DNA from: Salinirussus salinus
GTDB lineage: Archaea; Halobacteriota; Halobacteria; Halobacteriales; Haloarculaceae
NCBI RefSeq assembly: GCF_009831455.1
Contig: NZ_WOWO01000001.1
Coordinates: forward strand, 62,001-126,000
DNA length: 64,000 nt
Direction: 5' to 3'
Shown in pieces: positions 25,070 through 33,340 of this stretch. The translations under genes and the position numbers were made by a program. The first letter of the stretch is position 1, and each line of letters starts with the position of its first letter. The notes beneath the pieces are model-generated. The model was not told the DNA's origin. It saw nothing but the letters and a program-made list of their open reading frames with translations, and searched no databases.

Positions 25070-25837
25070 TTACCCGCTGGAGTAGCCGCCGTCGACGACC
25101 AGCTCGTGGCCGGTCACGAACGAGGACTCCTCGCTGACCAGAAAGAGGATCGCGTTGGCGATCTCCTCGGGCTGGCCGATCCGGTCGAGCGCGTACAGGC
25201 TCTCGAGTTTCTCCCGGGCGGCCTCCGGGTCGTCGCGGGACTCGAGCCCGCCCCGAACCAGCGGCGTGTCGGTGAACCCGGGGCAGACGGAGTTGGCGCG
25301 GATCCCGTCCCGGCCCAGCTCGCCCGCCAGCGACTTCGTGAACTTCGTGACCCCGCCCTTGGTGAACGCGTAGGCCGCGGCGAAGGGCTGGCCGATGACC
25401 CCCGCCAGCGAGGCGATGTTGACGATCGACCCCGACCCCTGTTCCTTGAAGTGGGGGATCGCGGCCCGGCAGCCGTTCCAGACCCCCTTGCCGTTGATGT
25501 CGAGGATCCGGTCGCGGTCCTCGAGTGAGAGCTCCTCCATCGCACAGTTGGTCTGGCCGATGCCGGCGTTGTTGACGATGGCGTCCAGCCCGTACTCCGC
25601 GGCGGCGGCGTCGACGGTCTCCTCGAAGGCCGCGGCGTCGGTCACGTCCAGTTCGTGGAAGGCCGCGCTCCCGGGGCGGTCGCTGTCCTCGATCGCGGCG
25701 ACGGTCTCCTCGCCGCCCTCGACGTCGACGTCGGTGACGACGACTGTCGCCCCCTCGTCGGCACACCGCTTTGCGGTCGCGCGTCCGATACCCGAGCCTG
25801 CACCGGTGACGAAGACGGTCCTGTCTTGGAGTCGCAT
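25070..25837 (-). CDS. SDR family oxidoreductase
   Basis: A 255-residue classical SDR. TGAGSGIG cofactor motif, NNAGIG block, IVNIASLAG with the catalytic Ser, YAFTK (YxxxK) and the C-terminal FVTGHELVVDGGYSSG. It shares long runs such as KGVWNGCRAAIPHFKEQGSG with the SDR at 20453-21217, so the two are recent paralogs. ATG 25837 puts the cofactor motif at residue 11. Likely in one unit with the downstream thioesterase. Confidence 0.9.
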   Translation of the reverse strand: MRLQDRTVFVTGAGSGIGRATAKRCADEGATVVVTDVDVEGGEETVAAIEDSDRPGSAAFHELDVTDAAAFEETVDAAAAEYGLDAIVNNAGIGQTNCAMEELSLEDRDRILDINGKGVWNGCRAAIPHFKEQGSGSIVNIASLAGVIGQPFAAAYAFTKGGVTKFTKSLAGELGRDGIRANSVCPGFTDTPLVRGGLESRDDPEAAREKLESLYALDRIGQPEEIANAILFLVSEESSFVTGHELVVDGGYSSG

Positions 25838-25961
25838 ACCCCAACGACCACAGCGGGGCACAAAAGTCCACCTACCGGCCCGGCGAGTACGGGACGGGGT
25901 GAACCGCGCCGGCCTCGCCGGCGAGGGCAACGGTTACGGCCCGACCCCCCGTGCTCCAGCT

Positions 25962-26681
25962 ATGGACGTCGTCGAGGCGCTCGCGGCCCGGTCGGGAACC
26001 ACCTGTCTGGTCGGAGCCGGCGGGAAGAAGACGACGATGCGGACGCTCGCCGCCCGGACGGACGCCGTCGTGACCGCGACGGTCCGCATCCCGATCTTCG
26101 ACCGGTGGGTCGAGCGCGTCGTCGTGACCGGCGACCCGGTCAGCGCCGCCGAGCGGGTCGACGAGCGCCCGCTCGGGGTCGTCCCCGAGCGCGAACGCGA
26201 GGACCGCTACCGCGGCTACGACCCCTCCGTCGTCGACCGCCTCGCGCGCGCTGTCGGCGACCCGCTGGTCGTGAAGGCCGACGGCGCGCGGAGCCGCCTG
26301 CTGAAGGCCCCCGCGGACCACGAGCCCCAGCTCCCCACCAGCGCCGACACGGTCGTCCCGGTCGCGAGTGTCCGCGCCGCCGGCAGGCCCCTGACCGACG
26401 AGCACGTCCACCGGGTCAACCGGGTCGCGGCCCTGACCGGCCGGAGCCCCGGCGAGGAGCTACGCCCCGACGACATCGCAGCGGTCCTGGCCGACGAGGC
26501 CGGCGGGCTGAAAGACGTCCCCGACGGCGCGACCGCCGTTCCGCTGCTCAACATGGTCGACGACGAGCGCCTGGCGGCGACGGCCCGCGAGGTCGCCCGC
26601 GCCGTCCGCGACCGCACCGACGCGCCCCGCGTCGTGCTCGCGGAGATGCGTGCGGCCGACCCGGTGGTCGACGTGGTCTGA
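25962..26681 (+). CDS. yqeC: selenium cofactor biosynthesis protein YqeC
   Basis: A 239-residue protein of the YqeC family, a P-loop protein linked by genome context to molybdenum hydroxylases that carry a labile selenium ligand. The P-loop-like region is CLVGAGGKKTTMRTLA; further conserved blocks are VVKADGARSRLLKAPADHEP and ALLNMVDD-like VPLLNMVDDERL. Its partner genes here are MobA (3 bp downstream, convergent) and the formate dehydrogenase block, consistent with a cofactor role. No selenium-dependent hydroxylase gene lies in the window, so its exact client is open. Confidence 0.82.
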   Translation: MDVVEALAARSGTTCLVGAGGKKTTMRTLAARTDAVVTATVRIPIFDRWVERVVVTGDPVSAAERVDERPLGVVPEREREDRYRGYDPSVVDRLARAVGDPLVVKADGARSRLLKAPADHEPQLPTSADTVVPVASVRAAGRPLTDEHVHRVNRVAALTGRSPGEELRPDDIAAVLADEAGGLKDVPDGATAVPLLNMVDDERLAATAREVARAVRDRTDAPRVVLAEMRAADPVVDVV

Positions 26682-26684
26682 GGC

Positions 26685-27299
26685 TCACTCGCCGCGGAGC
26701 CGCTCGGCGGCGGCCTCGAACTCCGCTCGCGTGTTCAGGTTCTCGAACGTCTCCGCCGTGGCGTGTTCCGCGACCTCCCCGGGGCCGACGACGACGTAGT
26801 CGAGGTCCTCCAGCGGGGCGATCACCCTGCGGTCCCCGCGTTCGAGCGCGGCCGCGCAGGCCGCCGCCGTCGGCCCGGCCCGGTAGACCGCCTGCATCGG
26901 CTCGAACCACTCGTCGGGTTTCGGGACCGCCGCGTCGTGGCCCGCCGCGCGCTCGAAGAGGTAGTCGAGGAAGCCGGGGGTGACGAAGGGCATGTCACAG
27001 GCCACGGCGGCGGCGTACTCGCTGTCGACGGCCCGCAGACCGGCCATGAGCCCGGCCATCGGCCCCCGGTCAGGCTCGGGGTCCTCGGCGAACCGCGGCG
27101 CTGGGTCGACGCCCGCCAGGGCGGCCTCGATGGCCGCGCGCTGGTCCGGCCTGCAGTTGACCACGAGTTCGTCGACGACGCCCCCGAAGCGGTCTGCTAC
27201 CCGGCGGACCAGCGGGGTTCCGGCGAGGTCGGCGACGGCCTTGTCCCGGTCGCCAAAGCGGGTCGACCGCCCCCCGGCGACGATGACACCGGCGCGCAT
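26685..27299 (-). CDS. mobA: molybdenum cofactor guanylyltransferase MobA
   Basis: Transfers GMP from GTP to molybdopterin to make the guanine-dinucleotide cofactor used by formate dehydrogenases of the adjacent type. 204 residues. The nucleotide-binding motif is VIVAGGRSTRFGDRDKA, the metal-binding Asp is in AACDMPFVTPG (VACDMPF), and the C-terminal FENLNTRAEFE is characteristic of MobA. Convergent with yqeC and divergent from the NuoF-like gene. Confidence 0.9.
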   Translation of the reverse strand: MRAGVIVAGGRSTRFGDRDKAVADLAGTPLVRRVADRFGGVVDELVVNCRPDQRAAIEAALAGVDPAPRFAEDPEPDRGPMAGLMAGLRAVDSEYAAAVACDMPFVTPGFLDYLFERAAGHDAAVPKPDEWFEPMQAVYRAGPTAAACAAALERGDRRVIAPLEDLDYVVVGPGEVAEHATAETFENLNTRAEFEAAAERLRGE

Positions 27300-27423
27300 C
27301 GTCGGCCGTTCCGCGCCGGCGGTAAAGAGGCTTGGCCGCGGCGGGCCCGGAACGGGTCGGGATTCCCGGACTCGCCCCGGGTATTGCGGGGGTTTTTGAG
27401 CCCCCGCCCCATCGTGTGGCGGC

Positions 27424-28929
27424 ATGTCACACGCACCGGAGACGGCCGGCGACGCGCCGCTCCTGCGGGTCGCGGCACGCCCCGGGGACGGTCGGGAGGT
27501 CGCGACGGCCGCGCGCGAGGCGGGGGAGGTGCGGGTCGTCGAGACCGGGCCGACCGGCGTCGAGGGGCTGGAGCCGCTCGTCCTCGCGACCGCCGGCGGA
27601 CGGACGGCCTTCCTCCCCGACCCCGACCGGGAGACGGTCCGGGAGGTGGTCGGGGACCTGGCGGCGGGCGAATTCCCCGACGGAACGTGGACGGTCGACC
27701 ACGACCCCGGCCGGCGGACGCTTCCCCGGCCCGCGGCGGGGCCGCTGTCGGTGGGAAAGCGGCGGGTGCTGGGCCCCTGTGGCTGGGTCGACCCGACCAC
27801 CCCTGGCGACCACGATTTCGTCTCGCCCGACCGGGACGCCGGCGACTGCGCCGTCGACCTGCTGGGGCGCGGTCGGGGCGACGCGGTCGCGGACGAGCCC
27901 GCGAGCGGCGCGTGGGAGCGCGCCCGCGCGACGGAGGGTGAGCCGGTGGTCGTCGTCAACGCCCACGAGACCGACGGTCGCCCGCGCGCGGACCGGACGC
28001 TGCTGGCCGGCGCTCCCCTGACTGTGCTCGACGGCGCCGCGGCCGTCGCGGCCCACGTCGACGCGACCGACCTCGTCGTCTACCTGGCCGCGGGCGACGA
28101 CCTGCTCGCCGAACGCGTCCGGGAAGCCGCCGACGCGGCGACCGTGGCGCTCCCCGCCGCGGTCCAGGTCGTCGCCGGCCCCGACGAGTACCGGGCCGGC
28201 GCCCCGACCTGCGCCCTCGAAGCGATGGAGGGAGCGGACCGGGTCGAGCCACGTCTCCAGCCACCCACGCCCGCCGAACACGGCCTGTACGGCCGGCCGA
28301 CGGTCGTCCACACGCCCCGGACCGTCGCGCAGGTGCGGGCCGCGCTCGCGGAGCCCGAGGGGTTCACTTCCCGGGCTCGTGACCCGGGGACGCGGCTGGT
28401 GACCGTGACCGGCGACGTGGCCGCACCTGCGACCGTCGAGCTGGCCCCGGGCGCGGACCTCGAGGAAGCGAGAGGGGCCGTCGACCTGGAGGGCGCGTAC
28501 AAGATGGCCTGCGTCGGCGGCCCCCTCGGGGGACTCACCCGCGACCTTTCGGTGGGGCCGGATGCGCGCTCGCTGTCGGCGGCCGGCCTGGGGACCGACG
28601 GCGTCGTGGAACTGTTGACCGACCGGCGGTGTGTGGTCGCCGTGGCCGGGCGGCGGGCCCGCTTCGCCAGCGAGGAAAACAGCGGGCGCTGCGTGCCCGG
28701 CCGCGAGGGGACCGAACAGCTGACCGCGCTCCTCCGGGACGCCTCCCGGGGCGACTACGAGCCCGAGGCGGTCCGCGAACTCGGGCGGGTGATGCGCCGG
28801 TCGGCGAACTGCCGGATCGGCGCACACGCGTCCCGACCGGCGATGACCGCGATGGAGGCCCTCGGCGCGGAGTTTCGCGCCCACGCCGAGGGACGGTGTC
28901 CCGCCGGCGTCTGCGAGGTGGGTCGATGA
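27424..28929 (+). CDS. NuoF-like formate dehydrogenase accessory subunit with degenerate cofactor sites
   Basis: A 501-residue protein distantly related to the 51-kDa NADH-binding subunit (NuoF/HoxF). Support: the block PRLQPPTPAEHGLYGRPTVV matches the NuoF middle, an SLBB-like segment RLVTVTGDVAAPATVELAPG follows, and the C-terminus ENSGRCVPGREGTEQL plus SANCRIGAHA matches the NuoF iron-sulfur domain. However two of the four cluster cysteines are replaced (Ser420 and Gly426; Cys423 and Cys463 remain), the glycine-rich GRGGAGFP loop is not seen, and NADEGEPG is NAHETDGRP. It overlaps the catalytic subunit by 4 bp (ATGA), so it is translated with it, probably as a structural partner. Confidence 0.75.
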   Translation: MSHAPETAGDAPLLRVAARPGDGREVATAAREAGEVRVVETGPTGVEGLEPLVLATAGGRTAFLPDPDRETVREVVGDLAAGEFPDGTWTVDHDPGRRTLPRPAAGPLSVGKRRVLGPCGWVDPTTPGDHDFVSPDRDAGDCAVDLLGRGRGDAVADEPASGAWERARATEGEPVVVVNAHETDGRPRADRTLLAGAPLTVLDGAAAVAAHVDATDLVVYLAAGDDLLAERVREAADAATVALPAAVQVVAGPDEYRAGAPTCALEAMEGADRVEPRLQPPTPAEHGLYGRPTVVHTPRTVAQVRAALAEPEGFTSRARDPGTRLVTVTGDVAAPATVELAPGADLEEARGAVDLEGAYKMACVGGPLGGLTRDLSVGPDARSLSAAGLGTDGVVELLTDRRCVVAVAGRRARFASEENSGRCVPGREGTEQLTALLRDASRGDYEPEAVRELGRVMRRSANCRIGAHASRPAMTAMEALGAEFRAHAEGRCPAGVCEVGR

Positions 28930-31900
28930 GTACCGACCCAGTTCCCGGGGTGCCCGATGTCGACGACTCCGCCCGGGAGACGCCCGTCACCGCCGAGTTC
29001 GAGACCGGGACCGCCAACGACCCCGAGGTGGGAACCGACGGGCCGACGGCGCTGACCGTCGACGGCGAGCGCGTCTCGGTTCCCGCGGGATCGACGGTCA
29101 TCGACGCCCTGCGGCGGGCCGAGGAGGTGACCGTCGACGCCGGCACGGAGGGACTGGCCGAGGGCGGGACCGCCATCGACAGCACGGCCGACGTGGCCGC
29201 GCTCTGTCACTACGACCGCGAGAGCGAGCAGAGCGAGGGCGTGGGGCCGCGCAGCGAGTGCCGGACCTGCATGGTCGAGACCGACGCCCACGGGCTCGTC
29301 CCGGCCTGTTCGTTCCCGGCGGAGGAGGGGCTGACCGTCCGCGTCGACACCCCCGACGCCGCGGAGGCCCGGTCGGTCAACCTCGACCTGGTGCTCTCGA
29401 ACCACAACCTCCGGTGTACGACCTGTAACGGGAACGGCCGCTGCGAGTTACAGGAGGCGGCCGTCGACCAGGGGGTCGACCACCCCCGGTACGGCGTCTT
29501 CGACGAGCGCGACGCCTACGAACCCCTCGACGACACCTCCTCGTTCATCCAGGTCGACCGCAACAAGTGCATCCTCTGCAACCGGTGTGTCGAGGCCTGC
29601 AACGACGTGCAGGTCGAGGGCGTGTTGCGCGTCGAGGGGTCGGGGGCGGAGACCCGGATCGGCTTCCAGTCCGACGCGGTGACGATGGACGACTCCGACT
29701 GCGTCTCGTGTGGGCACTGTTCGACTGTCTGCCCGACCGGCGCACTCACCGAGAAGGGGATCGGCGGCGCGACGACGCTCCCGGTCCCGGGGTTCAGCCA
29801 GCGCAACTCCGTCGGCGACGTGCTGGAGGGCGAGCGCGCCGAGACCATCGACGACACCGTCGCGCCGAACCGCGGCTCCCCGGGCGAGCAGGGGTTCGGA
29901 GGTGGGGGGCACCAGCGCGGCGCGGGGATGGTGGAGAGGGACCTCAGTGACGGCGACCTCGGCCAGTTGCTCTCGGCGGCCCGGTCGTGGGCCGGCGACG
30001 CGGCGGGAGCCTTCGGGCGACGGGCCGCCGTCGCCGGCGAGCACGCCGCCGAGAACATCGCCGCCCGGACACTGCCAGAGGGGTTGCTGTTCGACGTGGC
30101 GACGCGGGTCGCCGACCTCCGCAAGCGGGGCATCGACACCGAGGAGACGACCTGCGGGTTCTGTGCCGTCGGCTGTCGGGTCGAGATGTGGGGCAAGGAC
30201 GGCGACGTTCTGGGCGCCGAACCCGTCGACGACCCCGCCGACGCGCCCGCCAACGACTTCTCGACCTGCGTCAAGGGGAAGTTCGGCCACGAGTTCGCCA
30301 ACAGCGACGGCCGGCTGACCGAGCCCCTGGTCAGACGCGACGGCGACCTGGAGCCGGTCGGGTGGGACGAAGCGCTTGAGTACGTCGCCGACCGGCTGGA
30401 GGCGATCCAGGCCGAGCACGGCGTCGACGCCGTGGGGGCGCTCGCCTCCTCGAAAGGGTCCAACGAGGAGGCCTACCTCGTCCAGAAGTTCGCCCGGCAG
30501 GTCCTGGGGACGAAAAACGTCGACAACTGCGCGCGGCTCTGTCACTCCTCGACGGTCGCGGCTCTCCAGCAGACGATGGGCTACGGCGCGATGTCCAACC
30601 GGATCAACGAGGACATCGGCGAGGCCGACGCCTACCTGATCACGGGGTCGAACACCACCGAATCCCACCCCGTGCTCGCCACGCGGATCAAGCAGAACGT
30701 CCGCGAGGGAGCCGACCTCGTGGTCTTCGACCCACGGAAGGTCGGCATCGCGGAACACGCCGACCAGTACACCCGCACCCGGCCGGGCTACGACGTCGCC
30801 TGGCTCAACGGGCTCATCCGCGAGGTCATCCAGCAGGGCTACCACGACGAGGCGTTCATCGAGCGCAACACGACCGGCTTCGCCGACCTCCGGGAGAAAG
30901 TCGACCCCTACACCCCCGAGCGCGTCGCGGAGCTGGCCGGCGTGCCCGCCGAGGAACTCCGGAGCGCGGCGGAGACGCTCGGCACCGCCGACACCGTCGT
31001 CTTCGGGTGGGCGATGGGGATGACCCAGCAGAGCTACGGCACGCAGAACGTCCTGGCGATGGCGAACCTGGCGCTCGCGCTCGGCCAGGTCGGCAAGCCC
31101 GGCGCGGGCGTCTCCCCGTTCCGCGGGCAGAACAACGTCCAGGGTGGGGGCGGTGACATGGGCACCCTGCCGGGGAGTCTCCCCGGCTACCAGGACCCCG
31201 GCGACGAGGCAGTCCGCGGGAAGTTCGCCGACGCCTGGGGCGTCGAGCCCCCCGCCGAGCCCGGGCTGAAGGTGCCGGAGATGCTCGAGGAAGCGCGGGA
31301 GGGGAACCTCCGGGGAATGTACGTCGTCGGCGAGAACCCCGCGCTCTCGGAGCCCGACATCCGGCACGCCGAGGAGGCGCTTCGTGCGCTGGACCTGCTC
31401 GTCGTCCAGGACATCTTCATGACCGAAACTGCCGAGCACGCCGACGTCGTCCTCCCGGCGGCCACCTCCCCGGAGAAACACGGCACCTTCACCAACACCG
31501 AGCGACGGGTCCAGCGGGTGCGCCCGACCGCCGACCCGCCCGGCCAGGCCCGCCAGGACTGGGCGATCACGCAGGCGCTGGCCCGCCGGCTCGGCCACGA
31601 CTGGGGGTACGAGCACCCGCGGGAGGTGATGGACGAGATCAGCGACCTCGTCCCCATCTACGGCGGCGTCAGCTACGAGCGCCTGGAGACTGGCGACCGG
31701 CACGGCCTCCAGTGGCCCTGCCGGGACGCCGAGGACCTCGGGACGCCCTACCTGTACGACTACGAGGACGGGGAGTTCAACTTCGAAGACGGGAAGGCGC
31801 GGTTCGTTCCGGCCGACAGCGGCCACCCCGGCGAGGTGCCCGACGAGGCGTTCCCGCTCACGCTCACCACCGGGCGGGTCCTCTACCACTGGCACACCGG

Positions 31901-32273
31901 GCAGATCACCCGCCGGGTCGAGGGGCTGATGGGCCACGTCGGCGAGAGCTTCGTCGAGGTCAACCCCGAGACTGCCGACACGCTGGGCGTCGCGGACGGC
32001 GAGTACGTCCGCGTCGAGTCCCGCCGGGGCGACGTCGTCGTGCGCGCCCGGGTGACCGACCGGGTCGGCGAGGGGACCCTGTTCATCCCGATGCACTTCG
32101 CGACCGGTGCGGCCAACAGGCTCACCGGCGAGACCTTCGACCCGCAGGCCGGTATCCCCGAATACAAGGTCTCGAGCGTCCGGGTCGAGCCGCTGGGAGA
32201 GGAGACCGACGAGCGGGTGTTGCGACGGCCGGACGCCGGGACGACCGGCCGCGAGGAGGTCGTCGACGACTAG
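28926..32273 (+). CDS. formate dehydrogenase alpha subunit, FdhF/NuoG-type molybdoenzyme
   Basis: Oxidises formate to CO2 at a Mo or W bis-MGD centre. 1,115 residues. In order: NuoG-like 2Fe-2S domain (SECRTCMVE, PACSFP), His/Cys cluster HNLRCTTCNGNGRC, two 4Fe-4S ferredoxin motifs (CILCNRCVEAC, CVSCGHCSTVC), a 120-residue linker, the MopB 4Fe-4S motif CGFCAVGC at 410-417, the catalytic Cys539 in NCARLCHSS (a normal TGT codon, not selenocysteine), and a C-terminal molydopterin dinucleotide-binding domain. No Tat signal, so the enzyme is cytosolic. Start ATG 28926 overlaps the NuoF-like stop. MobA and YqeC next door supply the cofactor. Confidence 0.9.
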   Translation: MSTDPVPGVPDVDDSARETPVTAEFETGTANDPEVGTDGPTALTVDGERVSVPAGSTVIDALRRAEEVTVDAGTEGLAEGGTAIDSTADVAALCHYDRESEQSEGVGPRSECRTCMVETDAHGLVPACSFPAEEGLTVRVDTPDAAEARSVNLDLVLSNHNLRCTTCNGNGRCELQEAAVDQGVDHPRYGVFDERDAYEPLDDTSSFIQVDRNKCILCNRCVEACNDVQVEGVLRVEGSGAETRIGFQSDAVTMDDSDCVSCGHCSTVCPTGALTEKGIGGATTLPVPGFSQRNSVGDVLEGERAETIDDTVAPNRGSPGEQGFGGGGHQRGAGMVERDLSDGDLGQLLSAARSWAGDAAGAFGRRAAVAGEHAAENIAARTLPEGLLFDVATRVADLRKRGIDTEETTCGFCAVGCRVEMWGKDGDVLGAEPVDDPADAPANDFSTCVKGKFGHEFANSDGRLTEPLVRRDGDLEPVGWDEALEYVADRLEAIQAEHGVDAVGALASSKGSNEEAYLVQKFARQVLGTKNVDNCARLCHSSTVAALQQTMGYGAMSNRINEDIGEADAYLITGSNTTESHPVLATRIKQNVREGADLVVFDPRKVGIAEHADQYTRTRPGYDVAWLNGLIREVIQQGYHDEAFIERNTTGFADLREKVDPYTPERVAELAGVPAEELRSAAETLGTADTVVFGWAMGMTQQSYGTQNVLAMANLALALGQVGKPGAGVSPFRGQNNVQGGGGDMGTLPGSLPGYQDPGDEAVRGKFADAWGVEPPAEPGLKVPEMLEEAREGNLRGMYVVGENPALSEPDIRHAEEALRALDLLVVQDIFMTETAEHADVVLPAATSPEKHGTFTNTERRVQRVRPTADPPGQARQDWAITQALARRLGHDWGYEHPREVMDEISDLVPIYGGVSYERLETGDRHGLQWPCRDAEDLGTPYLYDYEDGEFNFEDGKARFVPADSGHPGEVPDEAFPLTLTTGRVLYHWHTGQITRRVEGLMGHVGESFVEVNPETADTLGVADGEYVRVESRRGDVVVRARVTDRVGEGTLFIPMHFATGAANRLTGETFDPQAGIPEYKVSSVRVEPLGEETDERVLRRPDAGTTGREEVVDD

Positions 32274-32320
32274 CACCGGAGCGGGGGCGGCCCGCCGGCG
32301 CGGGCCTGCCAGGCCGTGTG

Positions 32321-32329
32321 CTTATATTG
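32321..32329 (+). promoter_or_regulatory. TATA box upstream of the small membrane protein gene
   Basis: CTTATATTG about 26 bp before ATG 32350; clear leaderless promoter after the formate dehydrogenase gene. Confidence 0.65.
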
Positions 32330-32349
32330 TTGAACGACTAACAGTAATC

Positions 32350-32901
32350 ATGCCTGACAGCGTGGAAACACAGCCCGGACAGCAGGACCTGTCGACACCC
32401 AGTACGTTTCCGGAACTCGCGGTTCAGGTCGTCCGCGACGGCGTCATCGGTGCCATTGCCGGGGCCGCCGGTAACGTCGCCGTCCTCGGAACGTTGCTGG
32501 TCGCAGCCGTGCTCGGCGGGTTCTCCATCGAGGCGTTCACCCGCTTTCCTGCGTTGCTCGGGTTCGATGCGTTCCTGACCCCGGGCCAGCTTCTGGCCGT
32601 CGGCGTCGGCTCGTTCATCATCGGCGGCATGACCGTCTGGCCGCTCTTTCTGGCGACTATCGGGGCCCTCCTGCCCGGCGAGACGTACGCCGCCAGGGGG
32701 GTGGTGTTCGGGGCAGTCATCTGGACCGGATTCGCCACCTACTTCCACGGCGACGTGACCGGGAGCGGCCTGGTTATCTACGCCGTCTTCTCGCTTCTGG
32801 GGCACATGGGCTATGGCTTCGTCACCGGGGCGGTGATGGACCGGCTGTTCGGCGACCGGCCGCCGCTCGTCACTGCCGCGCTCACCGCGCCCGACGAGTG
32901 A
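32350..32901 (+). CDS. conserved haloarchaeal membrane protein (DUF6789-like)
   Basis: A 183-residue integral membrane protein with four hydrophobic segments (about 30-58, 75-100, 108-135 and 140-165). It starts with a polar 25-residue tail MPDSVETQPGQQ. The layout resembles haloarchaeal DUF6789 proteins found near respiratory genes, but I see no diagnostic motif, so the family call is tentative. Own TATA promoter directly after the formate dehydrogenase gene; a functional link is possible but not shown. Confidence 0.6.
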   Translation: MPDSVETQPGQQDLSTPSTFPELAVQVVRDGVIGAIAGAAGNVAVLGTLLVAAVLGGFSIEAFTRFPALLGFDAFLTPGQLLAVGVGSFIIGGMTVWPLFLATIGALLPGETYAARGVVFGAVIWTGFATYFHGDVTGSGLVIYAVFSLLGHMGYGFVTGAVMDRLFGDRPPLVTAALTAPDE

Positions 32902-33067
32902 GCAGGGAAGACGGCACCGGCCCCCACCGATGCCCACGACGGCCCGGAAGGGGTATCGACCTATAAGGACAGGCCCGCCGGGGCACGAACGAGTGGAGGG
33001 GCGTCAGCGGGGCGTTCGAGGGCAGCGGCTGCCGTTTCCCCGTGGCTGACGTCGGCTTCCGGTCGCG
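32902..33067. other. short convergent intergenic gap
   Basis: 166 bp between convergent genes; includes TCTATAAGGACAG-like sequence (about 32949-32971) but no gene or strong terminator seen. Confidence 0.3.
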
Positions 33068-33340
33068 TCAGCGCTCACTGTCGTCGTTTTCGTCGTCCCC
33101 ATTGCCGTCGTCGTCATCCCCGTCGTCTTCGTCGTCATTGCTATCGTCGCCATCCTCACCGTCGTCGCTGTCATCTTCCTCGTCACCGTCCTCACTGTCG
33201 CTGTCGTCCTCTTCGTCGTCACTCCCGGCGTCGGTACCGTCGTCGTCGGCGTCGTCGGTACCATCGTTGCTGTCACTGTCGTCGTCGCCGCTGTCGTCCT
33301 CGCCATCCCGTTCCTCGCGGTCGGCATCGGGACGGTCGCC
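33068..33340 (-). repeat. low-complexity Asp/Ser/Glu tail-coding region
   Basis: Trinucleotide-biased DNA (plus-strand GTC/GTCGTC runs) coding the acidic tail of the secreted protein. Prone to length variation; may bind cations or keep the tail extended. Confidence 0.7.

Noticed and set aside
30531-30560. Possible selenocysteine in formate dehydrogenase
   Set aside because: The catalytic position is TGT (Cys539). There is no in-frame TGA through the gene.
29448-32276. 942-codon minus-strand open frame opposite the formate dehydrogenase gene
   Set aside because: Antisense to a protein with clear iron-sulfur and molybdopterin motifs; composition is not protein-like for a haloarchaeon.
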